Assembly: GCA_021401465.1 (NCBI GenBank)
Contig: JADDMT010000060.1
Span: 1 to 64,000, forward strand
From: Teratosphaeria epicoccoides
Lineage: Eukaryota > Ascomycota > Dothideomycetes > Mycosphaerellales > Teratosphaeriaceae
Reading direction: 5' to 3'
Length of the DNA stretch: 64,000 bases
Each line of letters begins with the position of its first letter. The stretch's first letter is position 1. The notes under the pieces were generated by a model. It worked only from the letters and a program-made list of their open reading frames with translations. It ran no database searches and was not told the DNA's origin. This document shows, in pieces, positions 30,465 to 40,782 of the stretch. Both the position numbers and the translations under genes were made by a program.

Positions 30465-32803
30465 CTAAGCCCGAAGACCAATTCCCCTCAATCCCTCCAA
30501 AGCCCGGACACCCTCTTTCTCAAACACGCCCACACACTCCTCGCACCTCCTTCGCAACTCCTTCTCGCCAATCTCTGCTCTCCACCTCACCCACTGCTCC
30601 ACCGTCATACCCTTCTCGGGGCTCGTCAGTGCACCCGCCGCATTCGCCAACCTCTCCCCTATCGTGCCTGGCGACGCCATCGGAGACGCAGTGAGCGCGT
30701 TCTCGATATCGATTGGGATCCACGTGTGCGAAGATGTAAGCTGGACGATGCGTTTGGAGGGTGAGAGGTGTTTCGTTGGGGAGAGAGGGGCGCGATTGGG
30801 CGTGCCGGGAGCGAGAGGTATGCGAGTAGTTTTGGTCGGGCTGTTGATTATCTGAATGTTGGTAGTAGCGGTGGTTTTGACGGCCGTCGCGGGATCGGCG
30901 AACGAGGACGAAGGGTCATTCTCTTTGTTGCTGCCGCTTGGGCTGAGTGCCTGGTTTGCTTGGCCATTGTGTGATGGAGAAGGCAATCGCTGCTCGGCAA
31001 CTGTTGCAACGAAGTTGGCTAGCTCTTCACTCGGGTCTCGTATTCCTGCAGTCTCGGCTGCTAGCTCTGTTTCCAACTGTAAGATAGCTTCTGCGTGCTT
31101 CTCTGCCCGATTTGAAGGAGTGGATTCATACTCCTCGACCTTCTCCTGCTCGGTCTGCAGAGCCTGCTCAGAAGCAATGCGCTGGAGCTCTGCTTCGATC
31201 TCAGCCTCATCGCGCGCGAGATCCTCTGGTTCTTCCGGCTCTGGTTCCGCCTCGGTGACAGTAGCTCTAGACGAGCGACTGGACGACGCTTTCCTGCCTT
31301 TGCCCTTCTTGGCCTTTGCGGTCTTCTTCGGCTTGGATCCAGCGTCTGATTGCGAGACATCAACATACGGCTCCACAGAACTGCCTTCGACCACGCTCTC
31401 CTGCGCTTGAACGGTCTGCTTGCTAGGCCGGCCAGGTGCACGCTTCGACTTTGGCGGGTCAGGGAACTCATCAAGTATGCTTGACTCTGGTTCCTTCTTC
31501 AGTCCATCTGACGTCCGCTTCGTGCCTCGCTTGGGCTGGACTATGTGAGGTGTCGACTCGCCGTCAGGTGCCTCTTGGCTGATGGAGTCACCAAGTTCTT
31601 GCTGTATCTGTGCAGATGTTGCACTTGACTGCTGCTCGGCCTCAGGTCGTGCTTCAGGCTCCGGCTTGGCTTTTGCTCTGCGGGGTCTGCCTGGCTTCTT
31701 CGGCGGCGCTTCCACGTGGTTGGGCTCCATGACCGATGAGTCGGGCTGCTTTGACGTCTGCGTACGCTTCCTAGTCGCACGTATAGGCTCCACAACATGC
31801 AGTTCGCTCTCCACGCCCACTTCCAGCTCGGGCATGTCGTCATCGGCTGCAATATTCGCACGCTCTCTGCCCTTCGCGCCCTTGGCAGCAGGCTTCCTTC
31901 CAGCCTCCTTTTTGCCTTTGGTGGTAGACACAGTGGACATTACACTATCGTCTCCCTGCACACCCTCGTCGCCCAGAAGCATGCTTGGCACCTCGCTTGC
32001 CACGGACATCATACTCTGCGAGCTCATGCGACTGACCTTACTAGCCGCGCTGCTCTGTGCCTTCTCCTTCTTCATCTTCACCGACGCTGCACTCCCGTAA
32101 TACCTGTCCACCAGAACGAAGAACTGACAGTCCGGACTCCTCCGCTTGTGCTCCTCAAACGGATCGTCTTTCGGCTCCCAGCCATCCAGGCTCAGGCTGC
32201 AGTACATGCACGTGACGCCGTCCTCCATCTCAGGGCTCGGATCCATCGTCCATCCGGCCTCGACCATCTGCTTGGTCTTGCACTTCCACCCGCGAGCATT
32301 CTCATGCGGCCACTTTGAGCCGATCTCGAAGGTGCCCTGTCTCGCGGCGACCATCATATCGCTCATGGGGTCACGAGTCTCTTCTTCTTCATGTCCTGGT
32401 GCTCGCGCGACCGACAGACTGACCGCCCACGCGCACCATTTCGTATGACTAAGGTGTTCGTGCAGAGGGTCATCTTCGGGCTCCCAGCCGTCCAGCTTGA
32501 CGCCGCAGCTGAAGCATTTTACGTTGTCCAGTGAGTCTTGTGCCGGGGCATAGAAGAAGCCGGCTTTCGCAAGCTACTCATCATTCAATATTTGCTTAAT
32601 TGCCTAGCTGCAGACATACTTACCCTGTCTGGCGACGGACTCTCGTGCGGCCATTCTGCTGTGATTGCATGGGCATTCTTCTTGCCTTTGCTTTGCGACG
32701 ATGCACGCCTCTTGCTCAATTGATGGGATTGTTCAAATGACTGCAATCGCGCATGAAATGTCTGCCACTTTTGCGTCTCCTTCGACCCTACTGGATCCGC
32801 CAT
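30465..32803 (-). CDS. BIR1: Bir1/survivin-like protein with two BIR domains
   Basis: Two exons, 32803-32624 and 32573-30465, with a 50-bp intron (GTAAGT...GTAG, phase 0), encode 762 residues. BIR 1 spans about residues 14-110 and keeps the zinc ligands C80, C83, H100 and C107 in CFSCGVKLDGWEPEDDP...HLSHTKWC. BIR 2 spans about 137-210 with C182, C185, H202 and C209 in CMYCSLSLDGWEPKDDP. The long remainder is basic/acidic and disordered, with many Ser-Pro and AT-hook-like GRPRR/GRPS segments, and ends in a helical C-terminus. Fungal Bir1 is the survivin-type subunit of the chromosomal passenger complex with Ark1/Ipl1 and Pic1/Sli15; it guides Aurora kinase to centromeres. The C-terminal helix is the usual site for binding the INCENP partner. 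The second BIR alone would start at an in-frame Met, a likely mis-start. Confidence 0.9.
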
Positions 32804-33168
32804 TTTGGCTATGTTCTGACAACTATTATTCAATGTCGATATCCAACTCGGGGACGAGAGTCAACCAAGGGAACGCGCAAAGTAAACAAAGGCGGGTGAG
32901 ATTTAAAAGCGGTGCACGTGCCAGTTCATGCTGCGTCAGATGTTCTTCGGCGTTTACGAGTCGAAACGCCGAGGCCGTCGATGTGAGCTGGGCATCTGGG
33001 CTGTTTTGGAGCTGCTTGTGCTGGAGGATTGAAGATTTCCATTGCCTGGCACCACCCTTCCCTTCTCCACCTCATGTCACTCCTTCAATCAAAGCACTCA
33101 TTGTAAGCACATCTTCCACAATGGATTGCTAACCATCCATCGACCAATTACCTCGCAACGCCCTTGCA
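32804..33168. promoter_or_regulatory. Divergent promoter region BIR1 / TAM41
   Basis: A 365-bp stretch between two divergent genes. Small plus-strand frames run through it without domain support. No TATA box or known operator could be identified. Confidence 0.5.
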
Positions 33169-34874
33169 ATGTCTCTGCCGAAACTCTCCGTAAGCATTGA
33201 TCAATTGGGAAAGATCTATTGCGGTGCTGATTGATGGGGTAGAGATCGAGCGCCTTCCACAGCCTCGTTGGCGCCCACTCCTTTGTCCTCGGCCAGGCAG
33301 CATGGCACCACAGACCCTCAACACTCCGCCTCAGCGCATCTCCGAAACCAGCATTTACCTCCAGCCAACAGCACCGTGAAGAGGATCAAGGCAGACAACA
33401 GAGTCAAGGGCAATTGAGACCAGCATCACGATCAACAAGCATATCATCAAATCAATCATACAGCAAACCAACCAAGACAGAGCCGACAGTAGCACCACAA
33501 GATTCCCCCAACTTCTCCCTCCCACCTGGCTGGGAAGACAACCCCGATTATAATGTCACAGCCTTCTCCCAGCTCCCACACCGCTTCTTCGGCTACAATC
33601 AGCACATCAAAGTCAACGAGGACTTCAAAGAAGCATTACGACAGATACTGTGGCAGTTCAGAGCACCAATCCGGTACGCGTTTGCATACGGCAGCGGTGT
33701 GTTTGGACAGAAGTCGAACAAATCAAGCCAAGACATCTCTCCGCATCCCAATCCACCAAAGGCAGTTGAAGAGTGGCAGAAAGGTGGAGCGAAGATCATC
33801 GACTTCATCTTTGGCGTCAGCCACACCCAGCACTGGCACAGCCTGAACCTGAGCCATCATCCAGATCATTATTCGGGCCTGAGATACCTCCCCTACTCCT
33901 CAGCGGCGATCAGTCACATCCAAGACGATTTCGGTGCAGGCGTGTACTTTAATCCTTTCATCACCGTCAATGGGGTCATGATCAAATACGGCGTTGTCAA
34001 CCTCGACACCCTAGCACGAGACCTAAGCGAGTGGGACACTCTGTACCTCGCAGGCCGCCTCCAAAAGCCAGTCAAGATTTTGCGCGACGACCCTCGGATA
34101 CGTCTCGCGAACCAAGTCAACCTCATCTCTGCACTGCGGACTGCACTTCTCATGCTGCCAGAGAAGTTTACAGAAAAGCAGTTGTACGAGCGCATCGCAG
34201 GGCTCAGCTACATGGGTGATCCGCGAATGAATTCATACCTCACCGCGGAGAATCCGAATAAAGTGTCCGATATCGTCGGCGCACAGTTACCAGGCTTCCG
34301 CCAACTCTACGTCCCTCTCATCGAGAATCTTCCCAACGCCGAGTTCATCGACCCTCGCACACCCAAAGAAATCGCCTGGGAGAAAGAAGATGCGATCCGC
34401 CACACCGGCATCCGCCATGATCTAGATAACGTCCTCGGCGGTCCCGACGGCCTGCAGCTCGCCCAAGACATGGACCCCGTCAAGCGCGGCAACATGGTTC
34501 GCCGCCTCCCCAAGGCCTTTCGACGCAAGCTCTACTACCACTACAAGTCCAAGTTCTCCATCCCGGCTTCCGCCTTCTCCGACGTGCTGGAGCACAGCCA
34601 GGACGAGGACGAAACAACCGGCTCTTTCCATCGACGTGAGGGCGGCGACTTCGAGAGGCGTATCGCGCAAGAAGAGGATTTGCCGCGTGTGATGGCGGAG
34701 TGTGTGAGGAAGACGGTGGGGTGGCCGAGTACGAGCCAGAGCATCAAGAGTGCTTTTACGGCGGGTTTTAGTAAGAGTTGGAAGTACTATAGTGCGAAGA
34801 GGGGGAAGGGCAAGGAGAAGAAGAGGAAGGGGTTGTTGGAGGCGGTGGAGGACCAGGAGGGCAAGAAGGATTGA
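33169..34874 (+). CDS. TAM41: Tam41, mitochondrial phosphatidate cytidylyltransferase
   Basis: Exon 1 is only 21 nt (33169-33189, MSLPKLS). A 53-bp intron (GTAAGC...GTAG) joins it in phase to exon 2 (33243-34874), giving 550 residues. The open frame of exon 2 has no upstream ATG, which is why the small first exon is needed. Residues 1-60 are rich in Ser, Arg and His, like a mitochondrial presequence. The catalytic nucleotidyltransferase core begins with YAFAYGSGVF (about 155) and KIIDFIFGV (about 187). It continues with FNPFITVNGVMIKYGVV and the C-terminal Tam41 segment with RRLPKAFRRKLYYHYKSKF. Tam41 makes CDP-diacylglycerol from phosphatidic acid and CTP at the matrix side of the inner membrane, the first step to cardiolipin. 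The Lys-rich C-terminus is longer than in yeast. Confidence 0.9.
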
Positions 34875-36594
34875 GAATATATGTGAATGGATTGCTTCCG
34901 GCGTGGCGTATGGGTGCTGCATAGCTGAATTGCTGGTTGGGAGAGGTGCATAGCGCCTGCAGAGCAGCGCAATTGCCGCAGAAGGCAAAAATAGCTTTGT
35001 GCTCGTCGAGAGATGAGCTGTATATAGCTCAAATGAATGTGAAAATGAATATGATGACATATGATGATCCATGGTGATCTCAGCATTCAATGACTAACTA
35101 CTGGCATCAATGCCTGATGCCATCAGACCATGTCAACAAGCGGTCAGCGGTGTCACCGAGCTGTCAACAGGGTCAGCGAATTATCAATGGTATCAACAAG
35201 AAGACCATCGTGTCAACAAGTAATCAGCCCTATCAACAAGCAGACCACTGTGTCAACAACCCTGAAATCGACAAGGCTCTTCAACTGCCCTCATCGATCC
35301 ATTGCTTCTTCGCGGCTGAGAAATTGCTCATCGTTGACTGGCTATTGATCACGGAATCTAACGGGCGTGCATACTTGGCACTTTTCAGGCTTCATTTTGC
35401 GCCAGTTCAACTCAACAGAAATGGCAGAAGCTGGTGAGTAGACACCGGGCGTTCGTTCACGGTAGGTAATGGCTGGACAATTAGCAGCAGTGAGTTACAG
35501 TTTTGGGTCGCAGGCATGGTACTCTTGAACAAATCTCATGGCGCTTGCCATCATCTCTCTGCTGATGCTCTCTTGGCAGCAAGCTTGCACAGCTGCAGGA
35601 GGGCGGCTTCATGTCTTGCTATCACGCCAACCAAGACTTTTTGATCCTGATCTGGTCGTTGTAGCGAGATCGACATCGGGCAGAAAAACTTCGTCGATGG
35701 AATGGCTCGACCGCATCAGTGCTGGCCGTCCTTGCCGCTCTCCGCCGTGAGTGGTATTCAGCGCTTGAACAGTCGTGTGCTTGCTTGGCGATATGGGTAC
35801 TGCGACGAGCGCTTCGCTGGTACGCGACATTCCCATTGGTGCATAGCAGCGCCTATCCTCATGGCTGCTGTCGCCTTTTCTGACGAGATGCAGTAACTTG
35901 GTCCCCCCTGGTCTCCATCGACCGCCCTCGGGCCCACTGGCATATTACCGCTTATCGAATGGCTGTAGACATACGGGCGCTGACGGACGGATACTCTTGG
36001 CACTTTGAAGGCAGGCTTCAGTCCCTCCCCGTCCGCTTTCCGCCCGCCGACTTTCTCGCTCGTCGAAACTTTGGAGCGCCGCATGGACTCAAGCTTGACT
36101 CATCTTTGTCCTTCAGCGGGTGTCTGAATGTAATGAAAGTAGCTGCGTCCTGCTCTGCCTTCAGCGACGTTGCTTGCAGTCGATCTTGGCTAGACCGGTT
36201 GCCAGGTCTCTTTTGCCGCCATGGCTCTGAATTGCTGCTGAGAGCTGCTGACAGCAAGTGAGTATGGCATTGCAAGGGTGGTGGGACGCACAATGACACG
36301 ACGGGTTAAATGGTTTCATGGCATTGAATCGTCGCCTGATCTGCCTTTCAAGCAATTGTGAGTGATATTTCAGTCTCAGATCCAGATCGTGAAACAGTGC
36401 ACAAGTATTTCTGGCAGGACCAGGCATTGGCAATGATTTGAAGACGGTATAGCAGGTCCATCAATTTAATCATTCATTCCTTCGTACTATCCGCCAAACG
36501 CTCATAATCGCATGCCCATGCTTGGGGTGCAGTTTCTGGGCTCTCTGCTGCCCTGCCGCCACCAGGTCGAACACCGTCAACAGCTTCTCCACTC
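34875..36594. other. 1.7-kb gap between TAM41 and the F-box gene (convergent 3' ends)
   Basis: No supported gene. It contains the 20-bp minisatellite at 35131-35270. Other frames are short and without domains. Confidence 0.5.
35131..35270. repeat. 20-bp degenerate minisatellite
   Basis: The core TGTCAACAAG or TATCAACAAG recurs at 35131, 35162 (TGTCAACAG), 35191, 35211, 35231 and 35251. The last four starts are exactly 20 bp apart. The second half of the unit varies around TCAG or GACCA. It lies about 260 bp downstream of the TAM41 stop. Confidence 0.75.
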
Positions 36595-37383
36595 TCAACT
36601 CCGCTCAGCCCACCCATCCAGCTTCAACTCCGACTTATTGTCCATCTCTTCCAGCAGGTCGCTCGTCTCATATCTATCACAATCGGACAAATACCCCTGC
36701 CAAGCTCGCCGTCTGTCCGGCGTCAGTCCCTCCATGTCCCTCCACTGGACCACCACGTCCAGCACCTGACCAACTGTGATGCCGGCTGGGGTCGCCGCCA
36801 CGATCACCTTCGGTGGAAATCTGGAGAAGGTCTTGAGCTTGTGGACGGGCGGGTGGCAGAGGAGCATCTCGCGGTAGCGCGCACCGACCTGCGGGAGATT
36901 GTGCAGGCTTGGGATCCAGACGCCGACTTTCCTTCTCTGCGCATGGAAGCTGTAGCCGAATGGCAGCGTGAAGCCGTCGGTGATGTCGCTGACGTAGAGG
37001 CCGCCGAGCAGAGGGTGTGAGCCCGCTTCTTGCGGGCGGAGCGGCGTTTCGACGGCGGGGAGGGGGCCTTCCCCGGTATTTGCTGGCTTGGGCAAGAGGT
37101 AGAGGTTCCGTTCCAGCTTCTCTGAGCCGAGCACCGTACGGTAGAATGCGCGGCTGGTAGTCTGGGCGACGAAGAGGTCGTGGAAGGGGAGGAAGAGGAG
37201 GATTTGCTCCATGAGCTCGGCTTTGGTGAAGACCTCCATGGCTTTGTGCGGGCCCATGTGCTGAGTGACGAGGGCGATGGTGGTGGCTGGGCACTCGCGG
37301 GCGAGGTCCATGAGGGCGCGGGTCTTGCTGGCACTCAGCGGCTCGCCGCTCAAAGTGGTGAGGGCCGTTGGTGGGTGGAACAT
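36595..37383 (-). CDS. F-box domain protein, intact, 262 aa
   Basis: Read from the ATG at 37383 (MFHPPTALTTLSGEPLSASK). The frame is open upstream to 37566, but that part is His/Thr/Arg-rich and looks non-coding. The F-box is VFTKAELMEQILLFLPFHDL then FVAQTTSRAFYRTVLGS, at about residues 50-86. The C-terminal part carries the signature of a Dothideomycete F-box family: YREMLLCHPPVHKL, then PAGITVGQVLDVVVQWRDME. Such proteins join Skp1 to unknown substrates in SCF ubiquitin ligases. Three decayed relatives lie 9-11 kb to the left on the other strand, so this is probably the surviving local member. Length fits the family, and there is no intron. Confidence 0.75.
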   Translation of the reverse strand: MFHPPTALTTLSGEPLSASKTRALMDLARECPATTIALVTQHMGPHKAMEVFTKAELMEQILLFLPFHDLFVAQTTSRAFYRTVLGSEKLERNLYLLPKPANTGEGPLPAVETPLRPQEAGSHPLLGGLYVSDITDGFTLPFGYSFHAQRRKVGVWIPSLHNLPQVGARYREMLLCHPPVHKLKTFSRFPPKVIVAATPAGITVGQVLDVVVQWRDMEGLTPDRRRAWQGYLSDCDRYETSDLLEEMDNKSELKLDGWAERS

Positions 37384-37893
37384 GCAGAGCGACGACACTT
37401 TGGCGGTGTTGTGGGTGGTTGGTGTGGCGAGAGTTGTGAGTTTGCGATGCTTCAATTGATGTAGAAATTGCTCGAACGGCGTTGTGCACTTGGAGGATCT
37501 GGTGCGATGAAGATGTGGTCGCGAAGGGGGAATCTGGTGCAAGTGGGTCCGCATGTGATGTGCCAAGCTTTGCCTCTGAAACTGCTACCTGCAATACTCG
37601 AACCACCAGGGGACACCAAAAAGCCCATGATGGGCCCTTGAGCTCCAGCAATTACACACGAGCGTTTGCGCGGAGAGCATCAGTTCACGTCGAACATGGG
37701 GAGGAATGCGAAGCACCGAATATGGAAGGCACGCACACCTTGCTCAATGTCATCGCATTCATGGGCCATCAGCCACCAGCCTACTGGACGCGATCTGCCA
37801 TGAGACCCGCTCGAAACGCCATTTCAATTATCCTGTGAGCTTTCAGTGACCACCTAATGATACACGTAGCTTTGACAGACTCCAAGAAATCAC
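37384..37893. other. Promoter of F-box gene and 3' end of Psp1-domain gene
   Basis: No supported gene. Both flanking genes are on the minus strand. Confidence 0.45.
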
Positions 37894-40782
37894 CTATGTA
37901 CCATCGTTGCCCTCCCGTTGCTGCTGCACCCAGCTCTCCGTATACTGACGAGCATTGCTCTGGGGCGCGGGAAGCCCACTCGGATAACTGCCCTCAACTA
38001 AGCCACCCAGAGCCGGAGGCGCACGGCGAGTGCCAATGGGCGGCGGATAGACCACCTCACGCCCATTCGGAATCTGGAAAGGCGTGAAAGACTGTGCGGT
38101 AGGTGCCATGGTCGAAGAAGACGTGTTGGGCTGCAAATATGCGCCGTTACCTGCAAGACCACCAACATCTGCCCTAGAAGCCTGCTGAACACCACCGAAA
38201 GCACCGGCGGCGCAGTAGGCACCAGCTTGGTCGGGCACAAAGGAAGAGGATGGCTGAACAGCGCCATATGTGTGAGGTGTCTGCGGAGCGCCGTATGCAT
38301 TGAGTGGCTGACCGAGGAACGGGGAAGCTTGGTGAGGGGCCAGCGGAGCAAAGCTGTTGGCAATGCCTGGAATTGGAGGGTAGTTCGGATCGTATGACTG
38401 GGTAGGAACAGGGTAAGGTGCGCGAGCACCATAGGGGTCTGGGTCTTGGCCTGCAACGACACCCCAGCCATCAGCAAACGCAAGTGATAGGAGCCACGAG
38501 TGGCAGAGGACTCACCATATGCCATTGTATAGTTCTCGTTCAACCCGGCAGTGTTGCCATACGCCATTATCGCGCCCGGACCGACGCCACTAGGAGGCTG
38601 GCCGAGAGCATGCTGTGAGAATGAGGCGGGGTTGACAGCTGACAGCCAGATGCGAGTTTTGTAGATGCGGTACAGATCCGTGATGAGATCCTTGAAGTTG
38701 ATGTAGTGGTCTGCGTAGTAATAGAAGATGAGTTTCTGAAAGTCCCTAGATGCGCACGAGGATAGTTAGCTTCGCTACGTCTACTCGGGTGACCAGCAAA
38801 GGAAGCCCTTGCGGATTTGGTGCATCCACAACTCACCACTGCCACTCTGCGTCCAGAATCTCCATTTGTAGATGTAAATGTGCAACCTTTTGCTGGCAGG
38901 TTCTTTTCGCCTTCGCCTCGTTGCCTTCCTTCTCTGCCAGCATCTTGATTTCATGACCACCCGCAAGACGCTTGATCGCTTTCGGTTTCAGATTGTTGTA
39001 GTTGTCGCGGGGCAAACCCTGCATCGTAGCGGGTGCGCTGGCCAGCAGATTCGGCGCGCCACGCTGATTGTTCATGGTATTGCTCTCAGCATACAGCTGC
39101 GCGTTGGGGTTGACGTTGCCAGGTTGGTTGCTGCGGCTGAACATCATCAACCACTTGTACTGCTCTTCGGCGTATTTGCGCTTGAAAAGTCGTGCTTGGT
39201 CAGGTGTCACATTGGCGTGTTGGACGGTCCCAAGGTCTTGGCCACGATCTGCTTCAACGATGACAAGGTCGCCTTCGCGAATCTCGAGACCTGTATTATC
39301 CAGTAGGTAGAAGACTTCAACTCTGGAGCACTTGAAAGAAACAATGTACAAGAGCTTGCGTGGCCTTTGCCCTGGCGCGCCACGGAACATAGCTTCGTGG
39401 TATCCGGCCCGTTCTCTTCTAAGATCGTCTTCAGTACGTTCGTCGGGGCGGATTTCGACGAATGGAACCTTGTATGACTCTGGGATGTTGTACGATCCTT
39501 CCTCTCGTCGCATTCCGGCTGTGATGATCGCGAGATTGTCAGCTCGTACTTGGTCTCTTTGAGTTGCTGAGCGAGCTCGTTGGTATCAAGTGTGTAGGCA
39601 GGGACGATCTCTTTCAACATATGTAATTCATTGTCGGAGAGATCGCACGTATCTATAGGTGGCGGCATTGCGATCTGATCGATGCGGTTGATGTAGTGAA
39701 GGCAACCAAGTGAAGCAAGCAGGCAAGAAGCAATAGCATCTAACAAGCGCAGGTCACGCGACGAGTGAACTCACAGTGATCTTCCGGCTCCTCCTGCTGT
39801 GTGGGGAGGTAGTGACCAAGCAGGCCAAGAGGACGCTCCTCACCAACCAGTGAGCCCCGCCGAGTGGGTATATCTGCTAGAGAATGTCGACGGGACTCCA
39901 CTGTATTCGGTAGATCGTCCCAGCCCAAGTGTGATTGCCATTGTGAGCGTCGGTGAGGCTGATCTGCTCGGAGCAGGTGTATGTCAGTCTCTTGATACTG
40001 GATCATGCAAATGGTTGCAGTGAGGCTGTTGGGGTCTTACCCAGACTCAGACCAGCCAACGCAGAGTCCAGTCGAGAGTCCACTCGAGGACTTGCCAAGG
40101 CCCCAAAATCCGTGGTGTTCGCTCCTCTCCCATTTCGTAAGCCGTTGTGCTCGAGTGCGTTCGAATTTGTAGACGCTCTGTGCAGGAACCCTCCCGTAGG
40201 ATGCGAAAATGTCTGGGTCAGAGGGGGCCCTATGTCGGAGTCCGACTCATTGTCATCATTTTCTTCAGCGAGTAACCCAAGGGGCAAAGCGGGAGCTCCA
40301 GAGTTGGTTCCTGGCAGTATAGAAGCCGAATGAGAAGGAGGCTCGCGCTGTCCCTGTGAGTGTGACAAAGACCTGTGCGTCTTTGGCGTCGGCTGCAAAG
40401 GAATGGCAAACGGCAATGCTCCCGTCCCATCGCTCGTAGAAGGAGAGGGTGTTTGCGCAGACTTCAAAGCACTGGGAAGGGCTCCGAGCCCTCTCGCCGC
40501 GTTTCTCGCTGCGGCTTCCGACAGCTTCAACGAGTCGCGCCGCTGAGCAGTCCAGATACCGCCTGGTAAGCCAGGCACACCATTGTCATTGCGAGGCAAG
40601 ACGCCGAAGGCGGCGCGCGTAGGCCATGGTTTGTCGTCGTCGCTGGATGCGATCGCTTCAGAGTCGGGCGTGGCCCTTCGAACCGGCTTCCCATCGTCAG
40701 CATACGCCGCCTGCGCCGCCTCCCGACGACATATTTCGCTGCACATTGGCACGGCACTCACATTGATCGCGATGGGGTTCAT
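37894..40782 (-). CDS. PSP1 C-terminal domain protein
   Basis: A five-exon model is in frame throughout, 815 residues: 40782-40041, 39963-39775, 39566-38837, 38745-38516 and 38450-37894. Introns have GTAAGA, GTGAGT, GTGAGT and GTGAGT donors and CAG or TAG acceptors. The second intron (208 bp) is the least certain: CAG at 39567 fits, but other in-phase acceptors lie nearby. The N-terminal 310 residues are Ser/Pro/Ala-rich and disordered. The PSP1 domain spans about residues 340-560: LLYIVSFKCSRVEVFYLLDN, EGDLVIVEADRGQDLGTV, YAEEQYKWLMMFSR, and EWQWDFQKLIFYYYADHYIN across a splice. A Tyr/Pro/Gln-rich tail follows. Yeast Psp1/Psp2-type proteins are cytoplasmic RNA-associated factors first found as suppressors of DNA polymerase alpha and MRS mutants; the role here is inferred only. 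The start Met is provisional. Confidence 0.8.

Noticed and set aside
30856..32318. Long plus-strand frames of 170-184 codons
   Set aside because: Antisense to the low-complexity part of BIR1; Ser- and Leu-rich shadows.
36677..37651. 324-codon minus-strand frame overlapping the F-box gene
   Set aside because: Arg/Pro/Ala-rich out-of-frame shadow; the F-box motif lies in the other frame.
39577..39700. Alternative exon reading DLSDNELHMLKEIVPAYTLD in the Psp1-domain gene
   Set aside because: Looks protein-like and could be reached by an acceptor at CCTATAG, but its frame does not join the PSP1 domain without another intron or a frameshift. The simpler five-exon model was preferred; transcripts should decide.
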